Shown here: positions 41,251 through 49,769 of the stretch, piece by piece | Layout: the number at the start of each line of letters is the position of its first letter | How positions within the stretch are numbered: position 1 is the first letter of the stretch | Origin: Clostridia bacterium | GTDB lineage: Bacteria; Bacillota; Clostridia; Christensenellales; Aristaeellaceae | Reading direction: 5' to 3' | NCBI GenBank assembly: GCA_017936765.1 | Contig: JAGBEX010000008.1 | Coordinates: 1 to 58,693 of the forward strand | Length of the DNA: 58,693 nucleotides | Translations under genes and position numbers: made by a program | The notes under the pieces: generated by a model | The model's database searches: none | Told to the model about the DNA's origin: nothing | The model's input: only the letters and a program-made list of their open reading frames with translations

Positions 41251-43674
41251 TCATTCTTCCTCCTTCACAGGCAGCCAGGGGTACACCTGGCGGAAGTCCA
41301 TATCGGATGCATAGTAGAACGAGGGATACACCGGCTGGTTGTAGCAGTTGTTCTGCCAGGCAATGCCGCAGCGGTACTGGGGATCGTGCATCATGGTGGG
41401 CAGCTTGTGGGGGGTGACATCCGTGGTGGTGTAGATGCGGATGGCCGTGCTGTCCTCGGTGCGGAGCAGCAGCTCCTCGCGGAAATCGCCGAAGATATCG
41501 CCGATCAGGCAGGGATTGCCCTTGGTGCCGTTGTTGGTCAGGGTGCCTTCCGGCTCCAGCACCACGCCCCGGCGCAGGTCGCACACCCGGCCGGTCTTGT
41601 GGCTGTGCAGGTAATCCGGGGTGTCCGTCACCTGGGTGGTCAGGTCGCCCATCCAATAGATGCGGGCGTTGGTGGAGGGTTCCGGGGCGTCCAGGCGGTT
41701 GCCCTTGCAGTCGAATATGCCCTTGGACCACACCTGCAAGCCCCGCACCTCCGGCAGCACGTCGCCGATCATGCAGCGGCCCAGGTCGCCCTCGTGATAC
41801 TCACCAAAGCGCACCTTGCCCGTCTCTGCATCCCGCAGGGCAAAGCCGTAGGGTGCATGGCGGCCTTCCTCGAACACGTTGAAGATCTCCATGCCCGGCA
41901 CATCCGGGTCAATATCAGCCACGTGCATGGAATCGCCGTGACCCAGCTTGGCCAGGCGGCCATCGGGCAGGCGATCCATGGAGCTGTACAGCAGCGTGCC
42001 GTCATGGTCGATGCAAGCCGCGCCGTAGATGATCTCCATGCAGCCGTCGCCGTCCACATCGGCAGCGGAGAGGCTGTGGTTACCCTGCCGCGCCAGGATG
42101 CCATACACCGGGTCGGTGCCGTCCTGGGCGTCGCCAGGGGTGATGACGAAGGGATTCTTCATGGGCAGGAAGCCGGAATCGATGCTCCAGCGCAGCTCGT
42201 GCCTGCCGCTGCGCAGGTCATAGGCCGCAATGCAGCTGCGGGTGTAGTAGCCGCGGCACACGATCAGCGAGGGATGCACCCCATCCAGGTACGCCACGCC
42301 GGAGAGGAAGCGATCCACCCGGTTGCAGGGTTCGATGCGGTTCCAGGCATAGTCGCCCCAGAGCAGGCCGTCGTCCACGCGGGGGAAGGGGAACGGAATG
42401 GTCTCGATCTCGCTGCCGTCCCCGGCGAACATGGTCAGGTATTCCGGCCCTTCGTAGATGAAGCCCTCGAAGGCCTCCAGGTGGTTCTTGGGGGAACGGG
42501 CGGGAGCAAACTCGGTGATGAAATAGTCCGTCAGGGCTTCCGCATCCGCCTGATTCAGCGGATAGGCATAGCGCTGCTCAATGCCAAAGCAGGCTTCCAG
42601 CGTAGCGGGCCATTGACCCCGCACCACTTCAGGATGCTGATGCCAGCCCATGAACATATCCACCACATGGGCGCGGTAGTCCGCAGCGGAGCAAACATAG
42701 TTATCCTCATGGGTCACGCCCGCCGCCACGTCGCTTTCCGGCATGGTGACGTAGAACTGCCGCTTGATGGAGCCATCCGCATGATACTGGGTCATGCAGG
42801 TGCCGGGGGCAGTCTTGACGGACATCTCGGCCTTGCCGTCGCCGTCGAAGTCGTAGACCATGAACTGGGTATAGTGGGCGCCTGCGCGGATGTTGGGACC
42901 CATGTCCAGTCGCCACAGGAGCGTGCCGTCCAGCTTGTAGCAATCGATGATGCAGCGCCCGGTGTAGCCCTTGATGGACACATCCTGGCTGTTGGTGGGA
43001 TCCCACTTGACGATGTACTCATACACGCCGTCGCCGTCCACATCACCCACGGACATATCGTTGGCCGTGTACTCAAAGGCCTGACCCGCCGGGGTCACGC
43101 CGCCCTCGGGCTTGCGCAGGGGCAGGTCAAGGTAACCCTTCTCCCACACCTGAACAGCGGCACAGGGACTTTCCCCAGCCACCGCCACAGCATAGGTATC
43201 GGCTTCCGTTCCGGCAGCGTCCAGATAGTTGGTGCTGGAAGTCACCAGGGCGATCTTCTCCCCGTTGCGGTACACCTCAAAGTCCGCGCCGATGATGCGC
43301 TGCTTGGTGCTGCCCTGCACCTCCTGGCGCAAAAGCCGCCAGCTGAGGAACACACCCTGTGCTGTTTTCACTGCCACCAAGCCGCGCTCCAGCCTTTCCA
43401 ATTGGGGCTGGGGCAACACCGCCACCGGGGTGGTGATCACCTCCGACTGCGCCAGCACCCGGCCATCCGCCGCCAGCGCGGAAGCGCAGAGCCGATAGGG
43501 GCGGTCTGCCACGCGGGGGAAAAGGCACTCCGGCGCGGCACAGGGAATGGCCTTGTAGTTCGCTATCGCAGTCTCCCTGTCCGACCACAAAAGCGCATAG
43601 GAGGCCGCCCCCGGCACCGCGTCCCAGGCCAGGCGCAAACCCTTGTTATCACAAGAAAGCAATTGGATCTTCAT
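41251..43674 (-). CDS. Rhamnogalacturonan lyase, PL11 family, without signal peptide
   Basis: 807 aa. Residues about 1-85 look like an extra fibronectin-III-type domain (LRLAWDAVPGAASYALLWSD). From about residue 95 the PL11 N-terminal beta domain is followed by an eight-bladed propeller with several calcium-binding DxDGDG loops (DVDGDGVYEY, DFDGDGKAEMSVKT, DVDGDGCMEI). PL11 enzymes cleave the rhamnose-galacturonate backbone by beta-elimination. Secreted members (YesW type) have signal peptides; this one starts directly with MKIQLLSCD, so it should be cytoplasmic like YesX. The ribosome-binding site is weak (AAGTAGG). It lies 31 nt after the dipeptidase. Confidence 0.93.
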   Translation of the reverse strand: MKIQLLSCDNKGLRLAWDAVPGAASYALLWSDRETAIANYKAIPCAAPECLFPRVADRPYRLCASALAADGRVLAQSEVITTPVAVLPQPQLERLERGLVAVKTAQGVFLSWRLLRQEVQGSTKQRIIGADFEVYRNGEKIALVTSSTNYLDAAGTEADTYAVAVAGESPCAAVQVWEKGYLDLPLRKPEGGVTPAGQAFEYTANDMSVGDVDGDGVYEYIVKWDPTNSQDVSIKGYTGRCIIDCYKLDGTLLWRLDMGPNIRAGAHYTQFMVYDFDGDGKAEMSVKTAPGTCMTQYHADGSIKRQFYVTMPESDVAAGVTHEDNYVCSAADYRAHVVDMFMGWHQHPEVVRGQWPATLEACFGIEQRYAYPLNQADAEALTDYFITEFAPARSPKNHLEAFEGFIYEGPEYLTMFAGDGSEIETIPFPFPRVDDGLLWGDYAWNRIEPCNRVDRFLSGVAYLDGVHPSLIVCRGYYTRSCIAAYDLRSGRHELRWSIDSGFLPMKNPFVITPGDAQDGTDPVYGILARQGNHSLSAADVDGDGCMEIIYGAACIDHDGTLLYSSMDRLPDGRLAKLGHGDSMHVADIDPDVPGMEIFNVFEEGRHAPYGFALRDAETGKVRFGEYHEGDLGRCMIGDVLPEVRGLQVWSKGIFDCKGNRLDAPEPSTNARIYWMGDLTTQVTDTPDYLHSHKTGRVCDLRRGVVLEPEGTLTNNGTKGNPCLIGDIFGDFREELLLRTEDSTAIRIYTTTDVTPHKLPTMMHDPQYRCGIAWQNNCYNQPVYPSFYYASDMDFRQVYPWLPVKEEE

Positions 43675-43705
43675 CGCTTATGACCTACTTTCTGCTTCGT
43701 GTTTC

Positions 43706-45148
43706 TTACATGATATCATCCAGCGCGGCCAGCGCACCCACATAGATGCGGAAGCACTCCGTGAGCTTGCGGATGGCCACGGCCTCGTCCCGGCCATGGG
43801 CGTGACCATGCCCCTGGGGCAGGATGGCCGACCAGTCCTCCTGGGTGCCGGGCATCCCGGGGCCAAAGGAGATGGCATTGGGAACCACCCGGGAATAGGT
43901 GCCGCCGCCCATGGTGTAGGGCTTGTCATCCCTGCCGGTGGCTGCCTGATACACCCTTTGCAGCACCTGCACCCGGGGATCCTCCACCGGGATGTAATAG
44001 GGCGCGCTGTTGCTCACATCCGTCACCACAGCGCCCCGGCGCTGCCAGTCTGCCAGCAGGGCGGCCTCCAGGGTGAGGCCATTGGTGGAAATGGGATAGC
44101 GGCAGTCCGCGCTGAGGATCAGCACCCCATCCACCAGATGCGCCACGCCGTACACCAGCGTCAGGTCGCCGGAATCCTCGTCCCGGCAGGCCACGCCCTC
44201 GCTCTGGCCAAAGGCATCGGCGGTGAGTTCCGCCACATGACGGATGGTCTGGGCGCAGGAGCCAGCCAGGAAGCCCGCCGAGGCCAGCACATCCGCCAGG
44301 CGAAGGATGGCGTTGTCTGCGCCCTGGGGGAAGGCCGCATGGCCCGCCCGGCCCGTGGCGGTGATCCGCGTGCCGCCCTCGCAGGCCTCGATGGTCACCG
44401 ACGCCCGCAGGCTGCCATCGGGCTGCATAATGGCCTGGGCCACGGCATCCGGGGGCAGCGCCACGGTGCAGGTGGCCTTGTCCGGGATCACATTGCGCAC
44501 GGTGCCTGCATCAAAGGAGAGCAGATTGCCCTCGCAGGCAAAGTGCAGCTCCGCATCGATGCTGCCCTTCTGCCCATAATTCACCGGGAAGCCCGCATCC
44601 GGCACCAGGGACACCCGGGGGAAGGCCATGCCGCTTTCCTTCAGGTATTGCATGTCCTGCATCCCGGTCTCCTCGCTGGTGCCGCAAATGAGGCGCAGGC
44701 CGTGCTTCATCGGCCAGCCGATCTCCCGCAGGAACCGCATGGCGAACAGTCCCGCAATGGCCGACCCCTTGTTGTCGTCCACGCCCCGGCCGATCATCAC
44801 GTCCTGCTCCGGCAGATAGGCCGCGCCAAAGGGCGGGTACACCCAGCCCTCTCCCGCAGGCACCACATCCAGGTGAGCGATGATGCCAATGGCGTCCTCC
44901 CCGCCCCAGCGGATGGAGCAGGCACAGCCCTGGTGATCCTCCACCTGAAACTGATAGTATGCACCCCGCGCCATGGCATGGTTCAGCATATGGCGGCAGT
45001 CCGGACCAAAGGGCATCCCCGGCACGGCCAAGTCCTCGCGGCTCACCGAGGGAAAGCTGACCCAGGACTGCAATTCCCTGATCATTTCCTGTCGGTGCGC
45101 CTGGATCCATTCCTCTGCGCGGTTCATCAACTCCACATATTTCTTCAT
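43706..45148 (-). CDS. M20 family dipeptidase (PepV/Sapep-like)
   Basis: 480 aa metallopeptidase. The zinc motifs are IIAHLDVVPAGEGW (His and Asp), GRGVDDNKGSAIAGLFAMR (bridging Asp) and CGTSEETGM (catalytic Glu, zinc Glu), with the last His near MGGGTYSRVVPNAISFGPG. PepV-like enzymes hydrolyse dipeptides such as carnosine-like or D-Ala-containing peptides in the cytoplasm. It is upstream of PL11 on the same strand and may simply share the transcript. The start follows AAGGGGAG. Confidence 0.92.
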   Translation of the reverse strand: MKKYVELMNRAEEWIQAHRQEMIRELQSWVSFPSVSREDLAVPGMPFGPDCRHMLNHAMARGAYYQFQVEDHQGCACSIRWGGEDAIGIIAHLDVVPAGEGWVYPPFGAAYLPEQDVMIGRGVDDNKGSAIAGLFAMRFLREIGWPMKHGLRLICGTSEETGMQDMQYLKESGMAFPRVSLVPDAGFPVNYGQKGSIDAELHFACEGNLLSFDAGTVRNVIPDKATCTVALPPDAVAQAIMQPDGSLRASVTIEACEGGTRITATGRAGHAAFPQGADNAILRLADVLASAGFLAGSCAQTIRHVAELTADAFGQSEGVACRDEDSGDLTLVYGVAHLVDGVLILSADCRYPISTNGLTLEAALLADWQRRGAVVTDVSNSAPYYIPVEDPRVQVLQRVYQAATGRDDKPYTMGGGTYSRVVPNAISFGPGMPGTQEDWSAILPQGHGHAHGRDEAVAIRKLTECFRIYVGALAALDDIM

Positions 45149-45363
45149 CCATTGCTCCCCTTTTATCTATGGAATATGCAGCTGTTTGAACGTTTCTTTG
45201 CTGTTGCTGGCAGATTTCGACCCCACATTGCCCATTCCCTGCCCCCATGCGGCAAATGGTCATTTTTGCGCGGAATGTAGTCTAATCTGTGAGGAGGAGG
45301 GCGCCGCTTGTGTGCTATGATGCAAGTAAAGCAACTGCTGTAGCCAATTCCATAGGAGGTGCC

Positions 45364-46326
45364 ATGATGAACAAGAGGGAACGTGTCCTTGCCGCCATGA
45401 ATAACCAGCCGGTGGATCGGCCGCCGGTGGGCTTCTGGTTTCATTTCCCGGAGGAAGAGCAGCTGGGGCAGGCCTGTGTGGATGCCCATCTGCGGTATTA
45501 CAACCATGTGGACGCCGACATCGCCAAATTGATGTGCGACGGCTATTTCGATTACCCCAACCCCGTAGCCAAGGCCGTGAAGGAAGCGGACGATTGGTTC
45601 GCCATGCAGCCCCTGGGGGCGGAGAGTGATTTCATCCGCGGCCAGGTGGAGCGCGCCAAAGCCGTGAAGCAGGGATTGACCAGCGATTGCCTTGTCCTGT
45701 ACAATGTGTTTGCACCCTTTTCCTCCATCCGCTTCGGCACCAGCGATGAATTGGTGATGCGCCACCTGAAGGAGAAGCCCGAGGCCATCCTCTACGCCCT
45801 GGACGTGATCGCCCAAGACAATGCCCTGCTGTGCGAGAAGCTCATCACCGAGGCAGGCATCGACGGCGTTTACTACTGCGTGCAGGGCGGTGAGAAGGAT
45901 CGCTTTACTGCGGAGGAATACCGCCGCCTCATCACCCCCAGCGACATGCAGGTGCTGACCCATGCCAACCGCTTCTCCGCCACCAATGTGCTGCATTGCT
46001 GCGGCTGGGCAGGCATTCCCAATCACCTGGAGGTGTGGCAGGATTACCCCGCCGCCGCCATCAACTGGGCCTGCTTTGTGGAGGATATGGATCTCACGAA
46101 GGGCAAGGCTTTCTTTGGCGGCAAGTGCGTGCTGGGCGGCTTCGACAACCGCGCCGGGAGCCTGATGAACACCGGCAGCAAGGAAGACATTCAAGCCTAT
46201 GCCCGCCAGCTGGTGCAGACCCACGGCAGCACCGGCATCATGATCGGCGCCGACTGCACCCTGCCTGCCACCATCGATCCCCAGCGCATCCAATGGGTCA
46301 TCGATGCAGTGAACGAACTGGAATGA
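45364..46326 (+). CDS. Uroporphyrinogen decarboxylase-family protein (MtaA/CmuA-like)
   Basis: 320 aa TIM-barrel protein of the UroD family. It shares NKRERVLAAMNNQPVDRPPVGFWFHFPE at the N-terminus and NVLHCCGWAGIPNHLEVWQDYPAAAINW in the second half, where a His-x-Cys motif resembles the zinc site of cobalamin methyltransferases rather than true HemE. In Clostridia such proteins are often paired with corrinoid systems or sugar-related genes, and their reaction is usually unknown. No heme pathway gene is nearby. Two ATGs (45364 and 45367) follow AGGAGG; either could be used. The aldo/keto reductase follows 27 nt later. Confidence 0.82.
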   Translation: MMNKRERVLAAMNNQPVDRPPVGFWFHFPEEEQLGQACVDAHLRYYNHVDADIAKLMCDGYFDYPNPVAKAVKEADDWFAMQPLGAESDFIRGQVERAKAVKQGLTSDCLVLYNVFAPFSSIRFGTSDELVMRHLKEKPEAILYALDVIAQDNALLCEKLITEAGIDGVYYCVQGGEKDRFTAEEYRRLITPSDMQVLTHANRFSATNVLHCCGWAGIPNHLEVWQDYPAAAINWACFVEDMDLTKGKAFFGGKCVLGGFDNRAGSLMNTGSKEDIQAYARQLVQTHGSTGIMIGADCTLPATIDPQRIQWVIDAVNELE

Positions 46327-46353
46327 TCAACTGATATACAAGGAGGTACCACC

Positions 46354-47352
46354 ATGGACTACATCGCCAGCGAAAATCGCTACGACAAGATGCAGTATCG
46401 CCGCTGCGGCAAAAGCGGCCTGATGCTGCCCGCCATCTCCCTGGGCCTGTGGCACAACTTTGGCGACATCACCCCCTTCGGTGTGCAGCAAAGCCTGCTG
46501 CGCACCGCCTTTGACAACGGCATCACCCACTTCGACCTGGCCAACAACTACGGCCCGCCCTATGGCGAAGCGGAGCGCAACTTCGGCATCCACATGCAGC
46601 GGGACTGGAAGCCCTACCGCGATGAGCTGGTCATTTCCACCAAGGCGGGCTACGATATGTGGAAAGGCCCCTATGGCGACCACGGCAGCCGCAAGTACCT
46701 GATCGCCAGCCTGGATCAGTCCCTGAAACGCATGAATGTGGACTATGTGGACATCTTCTACCACCACCGTCCCGACCCGGACACCCCCATCGAGGAAACC
46801 ATGGGCGCCCTGGAGCAGATCCTGCGCAGCGGCAAGGCCCTCTACGTGGGCATCTCCAACTACAACGCCCAGCAGACCAAGGCCGCCATCGACGCCCTGG
46901 GCACCCACCTGCTGATCCACCAGCCCAGCTACTCCATGCTGAACCGCCACATCGAGAAGCCCATGGAAGGCACCGGCAGCCTGACGGACGTGCTGCGCGC
47001 AGAGGGCGTGGGCTGCATCTGCTTCGCTCCCCTGCAGAACGGCCTGCTCACCGGCAAGTATCTTACCGGCATCCCTGCCGATTCCCGCGCTGCCCAGGAT
47101 CCCCGCTACCTGAAGCCCTCCTCCATCACCGAGGAGAAGCTGGCCGTCATTTCCAAGCTGAACGACCTGGCCCAGGCCCGCGGCCAGAAGCTGGCGCAGA
47201 TGGCCCTGCAATGGGTGCTGCGCGACAGCGTGGTGACCTCCGCCCTCATCGGTGCCAGCCGCCCCCAGCAGATCATCGAGAACGTGGAAGCCCTGAACGG
47301 CCCCGCCTTCACCGAGGAAGAGCTGAAGCTCATCGACAAGATCGTGGGCTAA
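46354..47352 (+). CDS. Aldo/keto reductase, YghZ/GprA type
   Basis: 332 aa NADPH-dependent TIM barrel. The tetrad residues lie in HFDLANNYGPPYGEAE (Asp, Tyr), VISTKAGYDMWKGPYG (Lys) and VDIFYHHRPDPDTP (His). The long WKGPYGDHGSRKYL insertion and YYGPP-like motif mark the L-glyceraldehyde-3-phosphate/methylglyoxal reductase subgroup. It may reduce aldehydes such as lactaldehyde, which is a product of rhamnose breakdown, though that link is inference. AAGGAGG precedes the start. It ends at a strong terminator. Confidence 0.9.
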   Translation: MDYIASENRYDKMQYRRCGKSGLMLPAISLGLWHNFGDITPFGVQQSLLRTAFDNGITHFDLANNYGPPYGEAERNFGIHMQRDWKPYRDELVISTKAGYDMWKGPYGDHGSRKYLIASLDQSLKRMNVDYVDIFYHHRPDPDTPIEETMGALEQILRSGKALYVGISNYNAQQTKAAIDALGTHLLIHQPSYSMLNRHIEKPMEGTGSLTDVLRAEGVGCICFAPLQNGLLTGKYLTGIPADSRAAQDPRYLKPSSITEEKLAVISKLNDLAQARGQKLAQMALQWVLRDSVVTSALIGASRPQQIIENVEALNGPAFTEEELKLIDKIVG

Positions 47353-47364
47353 AGCCTGCAACAC

Positions 47365-47401
47365 AAAAGGAAAACCACCCTCCATGGGTGGTTTTCCTTT
47401 T
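47365..47401. terminator. Bidirectional terminator
   Basis: A 16-bp perfect stem AAAAGGAAAACCACCC/GGGTGGTTTTCCTTTT with a 5-nt loop (47381-47385) lies between convergent genes. Confidence 0.93.
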
Positions 47402-47413
47402 GCCCGTATGGCG

Positions 47414-47962
47414 TTAATCCTCCAGATTTTCGATCAGCGTCAGGCTCTTGATGCGCCATTGGCCGTTTTCCTTGGCCAGCACAGCGCGGTATTTGGCGCT
47501 CTGCCAGGCGGGCGGGTACACCGCATTGGCACCGCGCTGCGCCACAGCCTCCTCCGCCTTGGAGCCTTTGATGCGGCCATCGATGCTGGGGATGCTCTCG
47601 GTGATGTCCACGCGGGCGGATTCATCCCAGGGCCAGACCCAGGTAAAGTCCATGCTCAATCGGTGGTCGATACCGCGGATGTCGTAATCCTTGTAGGGGG
47701 ACTGCCCCTGCTTGGTAACGGTCAGCGCGGTGTCCCGCTCCAGAAAGCTTTGCTGGAAGTACTTGGTCAGCTCCTTTTCGTCCTCCTGCAGCATCACCAC
47801 CTGGGCGCGGCGGGCCATGCCGTCCTTCAGCACGATGTAGATGTTGGTGGCGTTCATGGCATAGTAGAAGGCTACCACCATCATGCCCAGCACCAGGCAC
47901 ACCACCAGCAGGCGCGAGGCGAGATACCATACCGTTCGGCGCAGATGCTTCATGGCGCCCAC
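47414..47962 (-). CDS. Single-pass membrane protein of unknown function
   Basis: 182 aa. A basic N-terminus precedes one hydrophobic helix (about 14-36, LASRLLVVCLVLGMMVVAFYYA), followed by about 145 extracytoplasmic residues. The domain has NATNIYIVLKDGMARRAQVVMLQ, then FLERDTALTVTKQGQSPYKDYDIRG, and ends RAVLAKENGQWRIKSLTLIENLED, a pattern like an NTF2/DUF4829-type cone. No catalytic motif is seen. The start could be GTG at 47962 or ATG at 47953; GAGGAAGG lies upstream of both. It is followed by the terminator and preceded by the HD gene on the same strand. Confidence 0.7.
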   Translation of the reverse strand: MGAMKHLRRTVWYLASRLLVVCLVLGMMVVAFYYAMNATNIYIVLKDGMARRAQVVMLQEDEKELTKYFQQSFLERDTALTVTKQGQSPYKDYDIRGIDHRLSMDFTWVWPWDESARVDITESIPSIDGRIKGSKAEEAVAQRGANAVYPPAWQSAKYRAVLAKENGQWRIKSLTLIENLED

Positions 47963-48006
47963 ATCCTTCCTCTGTGATGCTTATACAACGAATCGCCCAC
48001 CGGGAT

Positions 48007-48594
48007 TTATCCCAGCTGTGCCAGCTCTTCGTTGACCTTGGCTTCCGTGGCGGCCATAGCCTGCAGGGTCTTGTCCATCAGGGTATCCAGCTCCCAGCCC
48101 AGCATTTCCGCGCCCTGGCGGATCACATCACGGGAGCAGCCGGCAGCGAACTTCTTATCCTTGAACTTCTTTTTCAGGCTGGAAAGCTCCATGTCCGTGC
48201 AGGACTTGGAGGGGCGCATCTTGGCCGCCGCGCCAATGAGGCCGGTCAGCTCGTCGGCTGCAAACAGCACCTTTTCCATCTGGTGTTCCGGCGTCACCTG
48301 GCTGCACAGGCCATAGCCATGGCTGCACACCGCGTGGATGAACTCCTCCGTAGCGCCCGCCTCTTTCAGCAGCTCCACGCACTTCACGCAATGCTCCTCC
48401 GGCCAGCACTCAAAGTCGATATCGTGCATCAAACCCACCAAGCTCCAGAAGTCCGCGTCCTCGCCATAGCCCTGATCCTGGGCATACCAGCGCATCACGT
48501 TTTCCACCGTCAGGGCGTGGAGCAGGTGAAAGCTTTCCTTGTTGTACTTCATCAGGGCTTCCAAACCCTGCTGGCGGTTCATTCCGGCATTCAT
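48007..48594 (-). CDS. HD-domain hydrolase
   Basis: 195 aa single-domain HD protein. Metal-binding His and Asp are seen in HLLHALTVENVMRWYA, GLMHDIDFE (the HD pair) and EFIHAVCSHGYG. The family includes small phosphohydrolases acting on nucleotides; the natural substrate is not known. A Cys-rich mid-part (EEHCVKCVEL, GLCSQ) is notable. It starts 18 nt after the NYN-LOTUS gene and is probably co-transcribed with it. Confidence 0.85.
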   Translation of the reverse strand: MNAGMNRQQGLEALMKYNKESFHLLHALTVENVMRWYAQDQGYGEDADFWSLVGLMHDIDFECWPEEHCVKCVELLKEAGATEEFIHAVCSHGYGLCSQVTPEHQMEKVLFAADELTGLIGAAAKMRPSKSCTDMELSSLKKKFKDKKFAAGCSRDVIRQGAEMLGWELDTLMDKTLQAMAATEAKVNEELAQLG

Positions 48595-48612
48595 GGGATG
48601 GTCTTCCTTTCT

Positions 48613-49602
48613 TTACAGGAGCTTAATCAGCATGGTCTTCTGTTCGTCCATTTCCACCACCACCAGGTTTTCCTTCTCCAGCTCCTTCATCACATCGGAG
48701 AAGCGCTTGAAGCCGATGGTGCGCTCGTTGAAATCGGGATAGGAGGTGACGATATCCGCCTTGAGGATGGAGGGATTCACCCGCTCGAAGCCGCCTTCCT
48801 TGTAGGCCTTCAGCTGGGCGGTAAAGGCTTCGCGCCAGTTGTCGCGGGTCAATTGGGGAACGCCCTCGCCGGACTCCACGGGGGAGTTCAGGCGCACCAT
48901 CACGTTGAAGTTATCGTTCTTCACGTGCAGGTTGCCATACTTACCAGCCAGCTTGAGCAGCAGCTTGTAGAAGGTGGCGCAGCCGTAGGCCTTCTCGTTG
49001 AAATCAGGCCGCAGGCGGAGCAGCACACCCTTCAGCTCGCTGGCGTACATCTCCTCGGTGTTGGTCTGCTCCTGCAAAATGGAGCAGAGCAGCTTGTTCA
49101 GCTCGTTTTCCTCCAGCAGCTCCTCCGCATTGGCGTTGCCCTTGCGCTTCTTGCCCTGGGTCACGCTGCGGCCGCCCACGCTTTCCAGAAACTGAAACTC
49201 GTTGCAGGCGTTGATGAAGATATTGCTGGCCACCTCGCTTCGGCTGATGCCCAGCACGAACTTGCCCATGGACTTCAGCTTACCCACCAGGGGCGTATAA
49301 TCGCTATCGCCGGACACGATGCAGAAGGAGTCGATCAGGTCGTTGGTATAAGCCACGGACAGGGCGTCGATCACCAGCTGGATGTCCGCATTGTTCTTCT
49401 GGGAAATGCCGTAGCGCAGGGAAGGCACCACCGTGAAGGTGTTGCTCAGAAGCACTTCTTTCAGATCGGAAAACCGGTCGGTATAGCCATAGACCTTGCC
49501 CAGCAGGATGTCACCGCGGATCTTGACCTTTTCCAATATGCTGTTCAGCGTGGCCACCTTGGCGCCGCAGTTTTCCAGATCAACAAAAATCGCAAATTTA
49601 CT
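48613..49602 (-). CDS. NYN-domain protein with two OST-HTH/LOTUS domains
   Basis: 329 aa from a TTG start at 49602, chosen because AAAGAGG lies 6 nt upstream and the product then begins LSKFAIFVDLENCG, the usual NYN start; an extension to 49635 has no such site. Residues 1-150 form a NYN/PIN-like ribonuclease domain with acidic residues in FAIFVDLEN, NADIQLVIDAL and FCIVSGDSDYTPLV. Two LOTUS domains follow (about 170-245 and 255-329, LRPDFNEKAYGCATFYKLL and SYPDFNERTIGFKRFSDVM). Such LabA/Limkain-type proteins probably bind and cut structured RNA. It is encoded with the HD protein. Confidence 0.9.
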   Translation of the reverse strand, partial: SKFAIFVDLENCGAKVATLNSILEKVKIRGDILLGKVYGYTDRFSDLKEVLLSNTFTVVPSLRYGISQKNNADIQLVIDALSVAYTNDLIDSFCIVSGDSDYTPLVGKLKSMGKFVLGISRSEVASNIFINACNEFQFLESVGGRSVTQGKKRKGNANAEELLEENELNKLLCSILQEQTNTEEMYASELKGVLLRLRPDFNEKAYGCATFYKLLLKLAGKYGNLHVKNDNFNVMVRLNSPVESGEGVPQLTRDNWREAFTAQLKAYKEGGFERVNPSILKADIVTSYPDFNERTIGFKRFSDVMKELEKENLVVVEMDEQKTMLIKLL

Positions 49603-49708
49603 CAAAGGGAACCTCTTTCTGTTTGATAAAATCAATACTGCAAAGGCATTCTACCTCCAGTATATGACGTTAGTATACCATTGATTCCTGCAAATTGCCA
49701 CACTTTTC

Positions 49709-49737
49709 TGGACAAACGGCGGGATAGGGGGTAAAAT
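49709..49737 (+). promoter_or_regulatory. Promoter of the glycosyltransferase pair
   Basis: TGGACA (49709-49714) and TAAAAT (49732-49737) are 17 bp apart, 32 nt upstream of the first start codon. Confidence 0.65.
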
Positions 49738-49769
49738 AGAACCCAAGAACACCAAAGCAGGAGGCTCCT

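Noticed and set aside
45364..46326. HemE (heme biosynthesis uroporphyrinogen decarboxylase)
   Set aside because: The His-x-Cys pattern and divergence fit the MtaA/CmuA-like branch, and no tetrapyrrole genes are nearby.
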